Positions 14,786-23,368 of a DNA stretch of 25,378 bases are shown here, one piece after another. The notes under the pieces were generated by a model. That model did not search any database. It was given only the letters and a program-made list of their open reading frames with translations, and had not been told where the DNA came from. The translations under genes were made by a program, and so were the position numbers. The first letter of the stretch is position 1, and each line of letters opens with the position of its first letter. The stretch is from JBARCX01 sp049794535 (GTDB lineage Bacteria; Pseudomonadota; Gammaproteobacteria; Xanthomonadales; Rhodanobacteraceae), in assembly GCA_049794535.1 (NCBI GenBank), contig JBARCX010000297.1:1-25378 (forward strand). The letters run 5' to 3'.

Positions 14786-15979
14786 ATGCTCGACTCCGTG
14801 CTGCATTTCCTGTCCAACGGCCTCACCGGTGCCGGTTGGGTTGCTACGCTGGTCTACATACTAGTGATGACGCAGATCACCATCTTCACGGTGACGCTGT
14901 ATCTGCATCGCTGCCAGACGCATCGTGGCGTCGATCTGCATCCGCTGATCGCGAATTTCTTCCGCTTCTGGGGCTGGCTCACCACGGGCATGGTCACCAA
15001 GGAGTGGGTGGCGGTGCACCGCAAGCATCATGCGAAGGTCGAGACCGAGGAAGATCCGCATAGCCCGCAGATCTACGGCATCAAGAAGGTGTTCTGGGAC
15101 GGTGTCTCGCTGTATCGCGATGCCAGCGAAGTGAAGGAAGACCTGGAGAAGTACGGCCGCGGCACCCCGGACGATTGGATCGAGCGCAAGCTGTACAGCG
15201 CGCATCCGTACTGGGGTCCGGCACTGATGCTGATCATCGACCTCGCATTGTTCGGCGTGATCGGTGCGGCGATCTGGGCACTGCAGATGATCTGGATCCC
15301 GTTCTGGGCTGCTGGTTTCGTCAATGGCATTGGTCACTGGTGGGGTTACCGCAACTTCGAAAGCTCCGATACCGCGACCAATCTGATCCCGTGGGGTTTC
15401 TGGATCGGCGGCGAAGAGCTGCACAACAACCACCATGCCTTCCCGAGCTCGGCGAAGTTCGCGCTGCGCAAGTGGGAGTTCGATATCGGCTGGGCCGCCA
15501 TCTGTGCCCTGCGTGCTGTTGGTCTGGCCAAGGTGCTGCGTGTGGCGCCTGCGCTGGACGTGCGCCCGAACGTGCATCTGCCCGACGCCGAGACGCTGAA
15601 GGCCGTGCTCACGCATCGCTTCCAAGCAATGACCGATTTCTACCGCAACGTGATCGTGCCGACCCTGCGTGACGAAGCGCAGCACGCGGGTGAAAGCATC
15701 AAGTCGGTGCCGCGCCGCATGCGTCGTGCATTGGCCGATGGTGGTCGCTGGCTCGACAACGAAGGCACTGACAAGCTGCAGGCCTTGCTCGCCAAGCGTC
15801 CCAACTTGCGTATCGTGTGCGATTTCCGCAATCGCCTTGCGGCACTGATGGAGCAGCGCGGTGCCGACCAGGCATTGAAGGGCTTGCAGCAGTGGATCAG
15901 CGAGGCCGAAGAGAGCGGTATTCGCGTGCTGCAGGACTTCGCTGCACGCTTGAAGGGCTACGCGGTGGCTAGTGCCTGA
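14786..15979 (+). CDS. desA: Membrane fatty acid desaturase, DesA type (acyl-lipid delta-9)
   Basis: 397-residue integral membrane di-iron desaturase (PF00487). It introduces a double bond into acyl chains of membrane lipids and so adjusts membrane fluidity. Seen: three histidine boxes HRCQTH (41-46), HRKHH (78-82) and HNNHH (213-217); the further GHWWGYRNF motif (about 183-191); paired hydrophobic segments near 17-40, 58-72 and 145-180; and a helical, charged C-terminal cytosolic tail of about 130 residues. Sequence and length recall Pseudomonas DesA, which acts aerobically on phospholipid acyl chains. The ATG at 14786 is chosen over the frame's earlier ATG at 14639 because MLDSVLHFLSNGL fits the family start and GAG lies about ten bases upstream. 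It ends in a strong terminator. The symbol follows the Pseudomonas homologue; regiospecificity is inferred. Confidence 0.9.
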   Translation: MLDSVLHFLSNGLTGAGWVATLVYILVMTQITIFTVTLYLHRCQTHRGVDLHPLIANFFRFWGWLTTGMVTKEWVAVHRKHHAKVETEEDPHSPQIYGIKKVFWDGVSLYRDASEVKEDLEKYGRGTPDDWIERKLYSAHPYWGPALMLIIDLALFGVIGAAIWALQMIWIPFWAAGFVNGIGHWWGYRNFESSDTATNLIPWGFWIGGEELHNNHHAFPSSAKFALRKWEFDIGWAAICALRAVGLAKVLRVAPALDVRPNVHLPDAETLKAVLTHRFQAMTDFYRNVIVPTLRDEAQHAGESIKSVPRRMRRALADGGRWLDNEGTDKLQALLAKRPNLRIVCDFRNRLAALMEQRGADQALKGLQQWISEAEESGIRVLQDFAARLKGYAVASA

Positions 15980-15999
15980 GTTCAGCGCTAAGTGAAATC

Positions 16000-16027
16000 A
16001 AAAAGCCCGCCGCATGGCGGGCTTTTT
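16000..16027 (+). terminator. Rho-independent terminator after the desaturase gene
   Basis: AAAAAGCCCGCC (16000-16011), loop GCAT, GGCGGGCTTTTT (16016-16027). The A-run and T-run flank the stem symmetrically, so it can work in both directions. It lies about 20 bases after the desaturase stop codon. Confidence 0.93.
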
Positions 16028-16038
16028 ATGGGTAGCGT

Positions 16039-16121
16039 GATACTTGGATTTGGATACTTGGTCCTGCGTGTGAGTTAGTGCTGATTGCACTAACGCGGGC
16101 CAACCTGATAGTCTTTGGCCC
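16039..16121. repeat. Direct repeat and two perfect hairpins between two terminators
   Basis: GATACTTGG occurs at 16039-16047 and again at 16053-16061. Then GTTAGTGC (16074-16081) pairs with GCACTAAC (16087-16094) over a 5-nt loop, and GGGCCAA (16097-16103) pairs with TTGGCCC (16115-16121) over 11 nt. The second hairpin abuts the rpmG terminator. No coding sequence and no T-tract next to these two stems; their role is unknown. Confidence 0.55.
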
Positions 16122-16154
16122 ACAAAAAACCCGCCTTGCGGCGGGTTTTTTGTG
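16121..16154 (-). terminator. Rho-independent terminator after rpmG
   Basis: CACAAAAAACCCGCC (16121-16135), loop TTGC, GGCGGGTTTTTTGTG (16140-16154). A perfect 15-bp stem that includes the A/T runs, 15 bases after the rpmG stop on the minus strand. It is symmetric, so it may also stop read-through from the desaturase gene. Confidence 0.93.
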
Positions 16155-16169
16155 GAGGCGCGAGATCAA

Positions 16170-16337
16170 TTACTTGATCTTGCCTTCCTTGTAGATCACG
16201 TGCTTACGAACAACCGGATCGTACTTCTTGAATTCGAACTTTTCCGGGGTGTTCTTCTTGTTCTTCTGCGTGGTGTAGAAGTGGCCGGTACCGGCCGAAG
16301 AGATCAGGCGGATCTTGTCTTGCTTGCTATTAGCCAT
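16170..16337 (-). CDS. rpmG: 50S ribosomal protein L33
   Basis: 55 residues: MANSKQDKIRLISSAGTGHFY followed by TTQKNKKNTPEKFEFKKYDP and VVRKHVIYKEGKIK, a clear bacterial L33. The family has zinc-binding (four cysteines) and cysteine-free versions; this one has no cysteine at all and so needs no zinc, which is common in gammaproteobacteria. It is the second gene of rpmB-rpmG, beginning ten bases after the L28 stop codon, with GAGG about eight bases before the ATG. Leftward transcription ends at the adjacent strong terminator. L33 sits near the E-site of the large subunit. Confidence 0.96.
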   Translation of the reverse strand: MANSKQDKIRLISSAGTGHFYTTQKNKKNTPEKFEFKKYDPVVRKHVIYKEGKIK

Positions 16338-16347
16338 GGCTTAATCC

Positions 16348-16584
16348 TCAGACCTTTTCGCCGCGGGCACGCAGCTCGGCAATCACGGCCTCGATGCCTT
16401 TCTTGTCGATGGTGCGCAACGCATGATTAGAGACGCGCAGTTTCACCCAGCGGTTCTCGCTGGCGACCCAGAAGCGACGCTCATGCAGGTTCGGCAACCA
16501 GCGGCGACGGGTTTTATTGTTTGCGTGCGAGACGTTGTTACCTGTCTGCACACCTTTTCCGGTGACTTGGCATACACGGGCCAT
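16348..16584 (-). CDS. rpmB: 50S ribosomal protein L28
   Basis: 78 residues beginning MARVCQVTGKGVQTGNNVSHANN and containing the typical RRRWLPNLHERRFWV and KLRVSNHALRTIDKKGIEAV blocks; complete and of usual length. The reading frame is open much further upstream, but the ATG at 16584 has an excellent GGAGGT four bases before it and is the conserved start. It is the first gene of the rpmB-rpmG operon, with a recognisable sigma-70-type promoter about 165 bases upstream and a long leader. L28 is a basic rRNA-binding protein of the large subunit. Confidence 0.97.
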   Translation of the reverse strand: MARVCQVTGKGVQTGNNVSHANNKTRRRWLPNLHERRFWVASENRWVKLRVSNHALRTIDKKGIEAVIAELRARGEKV

Positions 16585-16886
16585 GATGACCTCCGTAATG
16601 TGGTGTAACGCCCGTTGGCCAGGGCGACATCGGCCCAGCGGCGCTTTGCGCCACGCGATGCTGGAGGGTGCTGCTTTAGACGACTGCCGTAAGGTCCGCA
16701 TCGCGTCGCGAACGTGCCCGAAGTGTCGGGTCGGTAGGGTCCAGCCGTGCATTATCCCGCAAAAACAGGGCTGTGCGCAATCTCGAGTGTGGCAAAAGCC
16801 TATGAGTAGCATGGCGGCTGGCGGGGATGTATGGAACAATCGACCCCTTTCGCATTTTCGCTACGTTTCACGACGAGAGGTTTCCG
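16585..16886. other. Divergent rpmB/secB intergenic region of about 300 bp
   Basis: No gene is supported here; open frames are extensions of rpmB or secB. It contains the likely rpmB promoter at 16751-16780 and therefore a 160-base rpmB leader rich in GC. For secB no clear -35/-10 pair was found. A GAGAGG ribosome binding site for secB ends six bases before its ATG. Confidence 0.6.
16751..16780 (-). promoter_or_regulatory. Likely sigma-70 promoter of rpmB-rpmG
   Basis: On the minus strand TTGCGC (16780-16775) is followed after 18 bases by GATAAT (16756-16751). Both hexamers are close to consensus (TTGACA, TATAAT) and the spacing is acceptable. The -10 box lies about 167 bases upstream of the rpmB ATG, leaving a long 5' leader. 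Confidence 0.5.
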
Positions 16887-17393
16887 ATGGCCGAAATCAT
16901 TACCACCGACCAGGCCAATGGCCAGGGAAGTCAGGCACAGCTGGTGCTGCATAAGATCTATGTGAGGGACGTGTCCTTCGAGGCGCCCAACGCGCCGCAG
17001 ATCTTCCAGGAGATCGGTGAGACCGATCAGCCGCCGCAGGTGCAGCTGAACCTGGGTCAGAAGGCCAGCGACATGGGCAATGACCAGTTCGAAGTGGTGT
17101 TGAGCCTGACCCTGACCTGCACCGTGGGCGAGCGCACTGCCTATTTGGCTGAGGTGCATCAGGCCGGTGTGTTCGGTATCAGCGGATTCAATGATGTCGA
17201 TCATGCAGGCATCGTTGGCAGCTATTGCCCGAACCTGTTGTTCCCCTACGCGCGCCAGATCTTGTCCTCGCTGGTGTTGGAAGGTGGTTTCCCGCCGTTC
17301 CTGCTGCAGCCGATCAACTTCGACGCACTGTTTGCTGAGCAGCAGCGCCGCATCATGACCGGCGGTAACGAGGCTCCGACACTCAATAGCTGA
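16887..17393 (+). CDS. secB: Protein-export chaperone SecB
   Basis: 168 residues. SecB forms a tetramer that keeps secretory precursors unfolded and passes them to SecA. Seen: QLVLHKIYVRDVSFEAPNAPQIF (about 18-40), the conserved LNLGQKASD segment, FEVVLSLTLTC, HQAGVFGISGF, and the C-terminal region PYARQILSSLVLEGGFPPFLLQPINFDALF typical of SecB. It is slightly longer than E. coli SecB (155 residues) because of N-terminal and C-terminal tails. The frame is open 20 codons upstream, but the ATG at 16887 with GAGAGG six bases before it fits the family start. It is followed 15 bases later by gpsA, the widespread gammaproteobacterial secB-gpsA order. Confidence 0.97.
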   Translation: MAEIITTDQANGQGSQAQLVLHKIYVRDVSFEAPNAPQIFQEIGETDQPPQVQLNLGQKASDMGNDQFEVVLSLTLTCTVGERTAYLAEVHQAGVFGISGFNDVDHAGIVGSYCPNLLFPYARQILSSLVLEGGFPPFLLQPINFDALFAEQQRRIMTGGNEAPTLNS

Positions 17394-17408
17394 AACTGAG
17401 CGTTCCAC

Positions 17409-18434
17409 ATGGATGAGTCATTGACCCTGGCCGTACTTGGTGCCGGCTCTTGGGGCACCGCCCTAGCTGCGTTGGCCGCTCGCAACGGAACACCGACCCG
17501 ACTGTGGGGCCGAGACGCGCAAGCGTTGGCGACCATGGCCGAAAGTCGCCGTAACCAGCGCTACTTGCCAGATCTCGAGCTGCCGGCCGAGCTGACCTAC
17601 GAGAGCGATCTCGGTGCCGCCTTGCGCGGTGCCGATATCGTGCTGATCGTGGTGCCTAGCCACGCGTTCGCCAGCATGCTGGATGAAATTGTGCCGCTGC
17701 TCGATGCGGATGCTGCGATTTCCTGGGCGACCAAGGGTTTCGAGCCGGGTACAGGCCGTTTCCTGCATGAACTGGTGGCTGAAAAGCTGCCGGGGCGGCC
17801 CGCTGCGGTGGTTACCGGGCCATCCTTCGCCCGCGAAGTGGCGGCAGGATTGCCGAGTGCGGTCACCGTTCATTCGGACGATCAAGCCTTCGCGCAGCAG
17901 CTCGCTTCGATGCTGCATGCGCCAAATTTCCGCGCTTACTCTGGCAGCGATGTACTGGGTGCCGAGCTGGGTGGCGCCATGAAGAACGTGCTGGCAGTGG
18001 CCACGGGTGTCGCTGATGGCATGTCGCTGGGCCTCAACGCTCGTGCCGGCCTGATTACCCGCGGCATGAACGAGATGCTGCGCCTTGGCGTGGCTCTCGG
18101 CGCACGACCGGAAACGTTGATGGGGCTGTCCGGCCTCGGTGACTTGGTGCTTACGTGCACCGGTGACCTTTCACGCAACCGCCGACTTGGCTTGGCGCTG
18201 GGGCAGGGCATCGGTATCGATGAGGCGGTACGGCAGATCGGTCAGGTGGTGGAGAGCGTGGTTACCGCCGATGAGGTGATGCGCCTGGCCGAGAAGCATG
18301 GGCTGGATCTGCCGATCAGTAGTGGCGTGCGCGCCGTGCTGCATGGCGAGGTCACCCCGGTCGAAGGCTTGAAGATGTTGATGGCGCGCGAGCAGAAGCC
18401 CGAATATCCGCAGGGTCTGTTCGGTCAAAACTGA
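17409..18434 (+). CDS. gpsA: Glycerol-3-phosphate dehydrogenase [NAD(P)+]
   Basis: 341-residue cytosolic enzyme that reduces dihydroxyacetone phosphate to sn-glycerol 3-phosphate, the backbone for phospholipid synthesis. Seen: Rossmann motif GAGSWGTALA (11-20), VVPSHAF (81-87), Lys109 in WATKGFE, GPSFAREVA (137-145), catalytic Lys192 in GGAMKNVLA, and the substrate-binding signature GLGDLVLTCTGDLSRNRRLG (242-261). All expected residues are present and length is typical. The start at 17409 is 15 bases after the secB stop with only a weak GAG upstream, so translation may depend on secB. A likely two-gene operon; no terminator is apparent in the 104 bases before the SNF2 gene. Confidence 0.97.
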   Translation: MDESLTLAVLGAGSWGTALAALAARNGTPTRLWGRDAQALATMAESRRNQRYLPDLELPAELTYESDLGAALRGADIVLIVVPSHAFASMLDEIVPLLDADAAISWATKGFEPGTGRFLHELVAEKLPGRPAAVVTGPSFAREVAAGLPSAVTVHSDDQAFAQQLASMLHAPNFRAYSGSDVLGAELGGAMKNVLAVATGVADGMSLGLNARAGLITRGMNEMLRLGVALGARPETLMGLSGLGDLVLTCTGDLSRNRRLGLALGQGIGIDEAVRQIGQVVESVVTADEVMRLAEKHGLDLPISSGVRAVLHGEVTPVEGLKMLMAREQKPEYPQGLFGQN

Positions 18435-18538
18435 GCGCGCGTTGGCGATTGTCCGACTGTGATTGCGATGGTGCTTGCAGGCAACGCCGCGATGCCTGTT
18501 AAGCTCAAGAATTTGATCGCTCCACGGATCGCATACGC

Positions 18539-21500
18539 ATGCAGCCACCGGACGAGAAACAGTACGGCGATCGGCCCTCGCTCCCATCCCGGGGCGAAAG
18601 CGGAGACGACGCGTTGCCTGCTGTTTGGCGCAAGCTGCTGGCCGCACCGGGTCATGCCGCGGCGCACGAGCATGGCGTACTCGGTTTCTTTCTAGAGGTG
18701 ATGCCGGAAGAAGGCATGCCCTACGCGCGTATGGATGCCGCCCCCGTGCTGTTGGCGCTGGGTGAGCAGGGGCGCTTCGCGCGACCTGCGCCGCTGGACA
18801 GCAAGCATCTGGTGCATCAGCCATTGCAGCCGCACGAACAGCGGCTTGCTGCCACCGTACTTGGCCTGCCACAAACACTCCGCAAGAGCCGCAGCTACGC
18901 ACGGCTTACCGGCCATGTTGGTGACGCGCTATTGGCCGAAATACTCGATACCGCGCCGTGCTTTCTGGGAGGCCTGGCTGGGTTGCGCCTATCGCGCGGC
19001 AAGTCACATCAACTCAACTGGCACTGGCATCTGGAACAAGACGGTAGCCAGCGGCTATTGCCGGCGTTAGGACACAACCAGCGGCTGCTGCGTCTCGATG
19101 GCCTGTGGTATCTCGATGCCGAGCGTGCAGAACTAGGCCATCTCGAGGCGCCGGCCGAGGAGGCGCATTGGCTCGATCTGCCACCGCTGAAGCACGATCA
19201 CAGCAAGCGCATGCGCAATGTCTTGCCATCCAGCCGCCTGGCTCACCGTGTGCCGTTACCGCAGGTGTTCGATGATTTGCGGCGCGCTGAGTTGGCACCC
19301 CAACCCGTGCTCACCCTGCACGCGCTCACGCGTCATGCGCGCCTTGCTGCCGGTACGCCACCACTGGCGTATGCACGACTTGCGTTCGACTACGCCGGTG
19401 AGCGATTACCTGGACGCGGCGGCGAGCCGCTAGTACGCCGTGTGCGCAACGGGCACCTGGTCGAGATCATCCGTCGTCGTGCGCAAGAGCTTTCTGCGAT
19501 GGAGCAGCTTGAGCGCGTGGGCCTCAACCCCGGTGTGGATACCGAAGGTCTGCCATGGGATCTGGCCGATACTTTGCCCGAAGACGCCTGGCTATTTCCG
19601 GGCAAGGGATATGCCGGTGCGTTGGAAGTAAACACGCCGGCGCGTTGGCTTGCGCTACGTCCCAAACTCGAGGTGGAAGGCTTCCAGCTTGAATACGCCC
19701 CCAGTTTTCCCTTCGAGGTGCTGGATGGCCCCGTCCGCTGGTACGGCAACGCGGTGGAAGATGCCGACGACCATGCGTTCGATCTGGAGATCGGCATCGA
19801 GGTTGAGGGCAAACGGCACAACCTGCTGCCCGCTGTGGCGCAAGCCTTAGCCGAGCATCAGCTGAATCTCCGCCCCGCGCCGAACGAGCCGGAAGACGCC
19901 GTGTGGTACGCGCCGGTGGATGAGCGCCGCCGCGTGCCAGTGCGGTTGAAGGAGTTGCGAGGTCTGCTCGCGCCGTTAGCCGAATACCTCGAACGCCCGA
20001 AAAAGAAGCTGCACCTGCCGCGCGTACAAGCAGGCCGTCTTGAAGAACTGGTCGAAGCACTACCTAGTGGCGGCGAGCTACAAGCGCCCGAACAATTGCG
20101 TGGCTTCACCGCACGTCTGCGCGATGCCGCCGAGCGTGCCAGTGATGCGGTACCCGAAGGCCTCACTGTTGAATTACGACCGTATCAACGCGAGGGCCTG
20201 CGCTGGTTGAACGCGCTAGCCGAAGCCGGTGTCGGCGGTGTACTTGCCGATGACATGGGCCTTGGCAAGACACTGCAGCTGATCACCCATTTGCTCGCGC
20301 TGAAGGAACGCGGCGAGCTCAACCACCCCGCGCTGATCGTGGTGCCGACTAGCCTGATTCCGAACTGGCAGGCTGAGATTGCACGCTTTGCGCCGGCACT
20401 GAGCGTGCTTGCGCTGCATGGTCCGCAGCGTGGCGACGATTTCTCGCAGATCGGCACGCAAGACATTCTGTTGACGAGCTACGCACTGTTGCCGCGCGAC
20501 GTGGTTACGTTGCGCAAACAGTTGTTCGCTTTGATCGTGCTCGACGAAGCGCAGCAGGTGAAGAACCCGCGCACGCAAGCACGCCGCGCGGTGCTGAGCT
20601 TGCGTGCGCCACGCTGCGTTTGCCTCACCGGTACGCCGTTGGAAAATCACCTCGGCGAGTTGTGGTCACAGGTCGACCTGGCCGTGCCCGGCCTGCTGGG
20701 TGACGAAGGTGCGTTTCGTCGCCACTACCGTGTGCCGATCGAGAAGCAACACGACGACGACTGTCAGCGACGACTCAACCACCGACTTGCGCCGTTTATC
20801 CTGCGCCGCACGAAAGCACAGGTCGCGTCTGAGTTGCCACCGAAGACCGAGATCACTCGTCGCGTGGTGCTGGAAGGCCGTCAGCGCGAGCTGTACGAAA
20901 GTCTGCGCCTGTCACTTGCCGATGAGTTGCGTGAAGTGATTGCTCAGCGCGGCATTTCGCATAGCGGTATCGTAGTGCTCGATGCGTTGCTCAAGTTGCG
21001 CCAGGTGTGCTGCGACCCACGTCTGGTGAAGCTTGAAGCTGCACGCGGCATACGCGATTCGGCCAAGTTCGAGTTGTTGATGGATATGTTGCCAGCCCTG
21101 CTCGCCGAAGGGCGCCGGATACTGCTGTTCTCGCAGTTCACCGAAATGCTCAAGCTGATTGCCGGCGAATTGGATCGTCATCGCATCCGTTATGTCACGC
21201 TCACCGGTGAAACGCGTGATCGCGCCGAGCCTGTACAGCGTTTCCAGAATGGCGAAGTACCGCTGTTCCTGCTCTCGCTGAAAGCCGGTGGTGTGGGCCT
21301 CAACCTCACGGCGGCGGATGTCGTGATCCATTACGACCCGTGGTGGAACCCTGCCGCTGAGGCACAGGCTAGCGACCGCGCGCATCGCATCGGTCAAGAC
21401 AAGCCCGTCTTTGTGTTCCGTTTGATCACTTCAGGCACGGTGGAAGAGCGCATCGAAGAGCTGAAGGCACGCAAGGCCGAACTCGCCGAAGCCGTACTGG

Positions 21501-21571
21501 AAGGTGGTGGCACACGCGAGAAGCTCAGCTTCGATCAATCGGATCTGGATGCGCTACTCGCGCCGGGCTGA
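18539..21571 (+). CDS. SNF2-family ATP-dependent helicase-like protein
   Basis: 1010 residues with a SWI2/SNF2 motor (superfamily 2) in the C-terminal half. Seen: motif I DDMGLGKT (571-578), motif II DEAQ (669-672) in place of the usual DEAH, motif III LTGTPLENHLGELWS, the linker block NHRLAPFILRRTKAQVASELPPKTE, motif V SLKAGGVGLNLT, and motif VI SDRAHRIGQ (945-953). Such proteins are double-stranded DNA translocases that remodel nucleoprotein complexes; bacterial members such as RapA act on stalled RNA polymerase, but this is a different subgroup. The N-terminal 550 residues contain only one cysteine, so there is no SWIM zinc finger (CXCXnCXH), unlike many bacterial SNF2 proteins. The start is the first ATG after an in-frame stop at 18500; its Shine-Dalgarno is weak. 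The 3' end overlaps the convergent ABC gene by 37 bases. Confidence 0.92.
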   Translation: MQPPDEKQYGDRPSLPSRGESGDDALPAVWRKLLAAPGHAAAHEHGVLGFFLEVMPEEGMPYARMDAAPVLLALGEQGRFARPAPLDSKHLVHQPLQPHEQRLAATVLGLPQTLRKSRSYARLTGHVGDALLAEILDTAPCFLGGLAGLRLSRGKSHQLNWHWHLEQDGSQRLLPALGHNQRLLRLDGLWYLDAERAELGHLEAPAEEAHWLDLPPLKHDHSKRMRNVLPSSRLAHRVPLPQVFDDLRRAELAPQPVLTLHALTRHARLAAGTPPLAYARLAFDYAGERLPGRGGEPLVRRVRNGHLVEIIRRRAQELSAMEQLERVGLNPGVDTEGLPWDLADTLPEDAWLFPGKGYAGALEVNTPARWLALRPKLEVEGFQLEYAPSFPFEVLDGPVRWYGNAVEDADDHAFDLEIGIEVEGKRHNLLPAVAQALAEHQLNLRPAPNEPEDAVWYAPVDERRRVPVRLKELRGLLAPLAEYLERPKKKLHLPRVQAGRLEELVEALPSGGELQAPEQLRGFTARLRDAAERASDAVPEGLTVELRPYQREGLRWLNALAEAGVGGVLADDMGLGKTLQLITHLLALKERGELNHPALIVVPTSLIPNWQAEIARFAPALSVLALHGPQRGDDFSQIGTQDILLTSYALLPRDVVTLRKQLFALIVLDEAQQVKNPRTQARRAVLSLRAPRCVCLTGTPLENHLGELWSQVDLAVPGLLGDEGAFRRHYRVPIEKQHDDDCQRRLNHRLAPFILRRTKAQVASELPPKTEITRRVVLEGRQRELYESLRLSLADELREVIAQRGISHSGIVVLDALLKLRQVCCDPRLVKLEAARGIRDSAKFELLMDMLPALLAEGRRILLFSQFTEMLKLIAGELDRHRIRYVTLTGETRDRAEPVQRFQNGEVPLFLLSLKAGGVGLNLTAADVVIHYDPWWNPAAEAQASDRAHRIGQDKPVFVFRLITSGTVEERIEELKARKAELAEAVLEGGGTREKLSFDQSDLDALLAPG

Positions 21572-23337
21572 GTGGTCGACTCAGGCGCTTCATCGTGATC
21601 GTCAACATCCGGCGCGAACTTGCCTTCCTCTGCCAGTCGGGCGAACAAGCCGTCTTGACGAATCAGTTCGTCGAAGCGGCCTTGCTCCACCAATCGCCCC
21701 TGATCCAGCACCAGGATCAGATCGGCGTTGCGCACGGTCGAAAGCCTGTGCGCGATCACGAAGGTCGTGCGGCCTTTGGTAAGCACATCCAATGCGCGCT
21801 GGATGCGTGCCTCGGTCGCGTTGTCGAGCGCGCTGGTGGCCTCGTCGAGCACCAGGATCGGCGCATCTTTCAGCATCGCGCGGGCGATCGCCAGGCGCTG
21901 GCGCTCACCGCCAGACAGTGAACGGCCACGCTCAGCGACCAGGGTCTCCAGCCCTTCTGGCTTGCGTGCGATGAAGGCCGCGGCCTCGGCCGCTGCTATA
22001 GCCTTCTCGATCTCCGCAAGGTCGGCGTCCGGCTTGCCTACACGCAGATTTTCGAGAATCGAGCGGTAGAGCATGCCTGGATCCTGGAACACTACGCCGA
22101 TGTTCTGTCGTAGCGAGTCGAGCGTTATCGCGCGGATATCGTGACCGTCGATCGTGATGCGTCCACCCGACGGATCGTAAGCGCGATAGAGCAAGCTAAG
22201 CGCGGTGCTCTTGCCGGCACCGGTAGGCCCGACGAGTGCAATGGTGCTTCCTGGTGTAGCGCGGAAACTCAGCTCGTGCAGTGCGGGTTGCACCGGGTCG
22301 TAGCCGAAGCTGACGCGATCGAACACCACTTCGCCACGCACGCGTGGCAATGCGATGGCCTCGGGCGTATCGATAATCGCTGGACGTTCGTCGAGTATCG
22401 CGAAGTAGTCGTACAAAGACTGCGTCTGGAAGAACAGGCCAGAAATGAACGTAGCGAACTGTTCCAGACGGCCGATCAACATCATCGCGAAGCCGACGAA
22501 GCTCACGATACCGCCCACGGTCACCTCGCCACGCTCGTGCAGCGAAGCTCCGAGTGCAAAGATCGCCACGATCGTCAACGTGCTTGCGGCACGGTTTAGC
22601 ACCGATAGGATCGCCCAGCCGCGCAGCACGGGATACTGCGCGGCCAACACGCGCGTCATCATGTCCTTCAGCGCCATGGCCTCGGCACGAAGGCGGGTAA
22701 AGCTCTGCACCACGGTGACGTTGCCGAACACGTCACCAGCGCGCGTGGCGATCTGGTGATGTAGCTCCTCCACTTCACGTTGCGCTTTGTGCGTGCGCTG
22801 CACGGCAATCGCATTGGACACGGCGAAGATGATCATCAGCGTGATCATCAACAATGCCAGTTTCCAATTCATCACCAGCGCAATCGTCACCATCACGAAA
22901 ATCGAAAGCAAGGTGGACAGGTGTTCGCGAAAGAAACTCACCCACAGATTGAACAGGTTGCCGCCACCATTGTTCATGATGCGCGCGAGTCGACCGGTGT
23001 GGTACTCGCCATGAAACGCTAGCGGTAGTGCCGCCGCATGTTCGAAGAACGCAGCGATCGCAGCGAGTCGGCGTCGGTGCGCAAGGCGGTCGGCATGCAA
23101 GGACACCCATACGCCGGCGATCACACCGCCAAAACCAACCAGTGCCCACAGCCCGATCAAGCGGGGTGCGTTGCCGGAGTGCAGCGCTGCCAGTGCGTCA
23201 ACCACGCGACCGAACAGAAACGGCTCGAGGAAGTACACACCGGCCAATGCGAGATTGGCTAATGCCAGCGTAATCGCCAGCCGACGTTCGGGAGCAAGCA
23301 GCGCGAGCACGCGCAGATAGAGACGTAGAATGGACAC
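21535..23337 (-). CDS. ABC exporter, NdvA/ChvA-like (glucan export ATPase/permease)
   Basis: 600-residue half-transporter with membrane domain fused to ATPase. Seen: about six membrane segments within residues 15-305; Walker A GPTGAGKS (370-377); Q-loop Gln418; signature LSGGE (474-478); Walker B ILVLDE (494-499); switch His530. The whole length, and blocks such as HADRLAHRRR, REHLSTLLSIF, SVLNRAASTLTIVAI and VGGIVSFVGFAMMLIGRLEQF, recall NdvA/ChvA, the cyclic beta-1,2-glucan exporters of rhizobia and Agrobacterium. No glucan synthase (NdvB/ChvB) is in the window, so the substrate is uncertain; a lipid or other glycan is possible. The start is GTG at 23337 with GAGGGAG about nine bases upstream; MSILRLY fits the family start. 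The hydrophilic C-terminal tail (DVDDHDEAPESTTQ...) lies in the overlap with the SNF2 gene. Confidence 0.85.
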   Translation of the reverse strand: MSILRLYLRVLALLAPERRLAITLALANLALAGVYFLEPFLFGRVVDALAALHSGNAPRLIGLWALVGFGGVIAGVWVSLHADRLAHRRRLAAIAAFFEHAAALPLAFHGEYHTGRLARIMNNGGGNLFNLWVSFFREHLSTLLSIFVMVTIALVMNWKLALLMITLMIIFAVSNAIAVQRTHKAQREVEELHHQIATRAGDVFGNVTVVQSFTRLRAEAMALKDMMTRVLAAQYPVLRGWAILSVLNRAASTLTIVAIFALGASLHERGEVTVGGIVSFVGFAMMLIGRLEQFATFISGLFFQTQSLYDYFAILDERPAIIDTPEAIALPRVRGEVVFDRVSFGYDPVQPALHELSFRATPGSTIALVGPTGAGKSTALSLLYRAYDPSGGRITIDGHDIRAITLDSLRQNIGVVFQDPGMLYRSILENLRVGKPDADLAEIEKAIAAAEAAAFIARKPEGLETLVAERGRSLSGGERQRLAIARAMLKDAPILVLDEATSALDNATEARIQRALDVLTKGRTTFVIAHRLSTVRNADLILVLDQGRLVEQGRFDELIRQDGLFARLAEEGKFAPDVDDHDEAPESTTQPGASSASRSD

Positions 23338-23368
23338 GACGACCGAACTCCCTCTCTCGCGTGACTCG

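Noticed and set aside
14861..15685. 274-residue minus-strand open frame
   Set aside because: Antisense shadow of the desaturase gene, without domain features.
16585..16839. 85-codon extension upstream of rpmB
   Set aside because: L28 has a fixed start, and GGAGGT sits four bases before the ATG at 16584.
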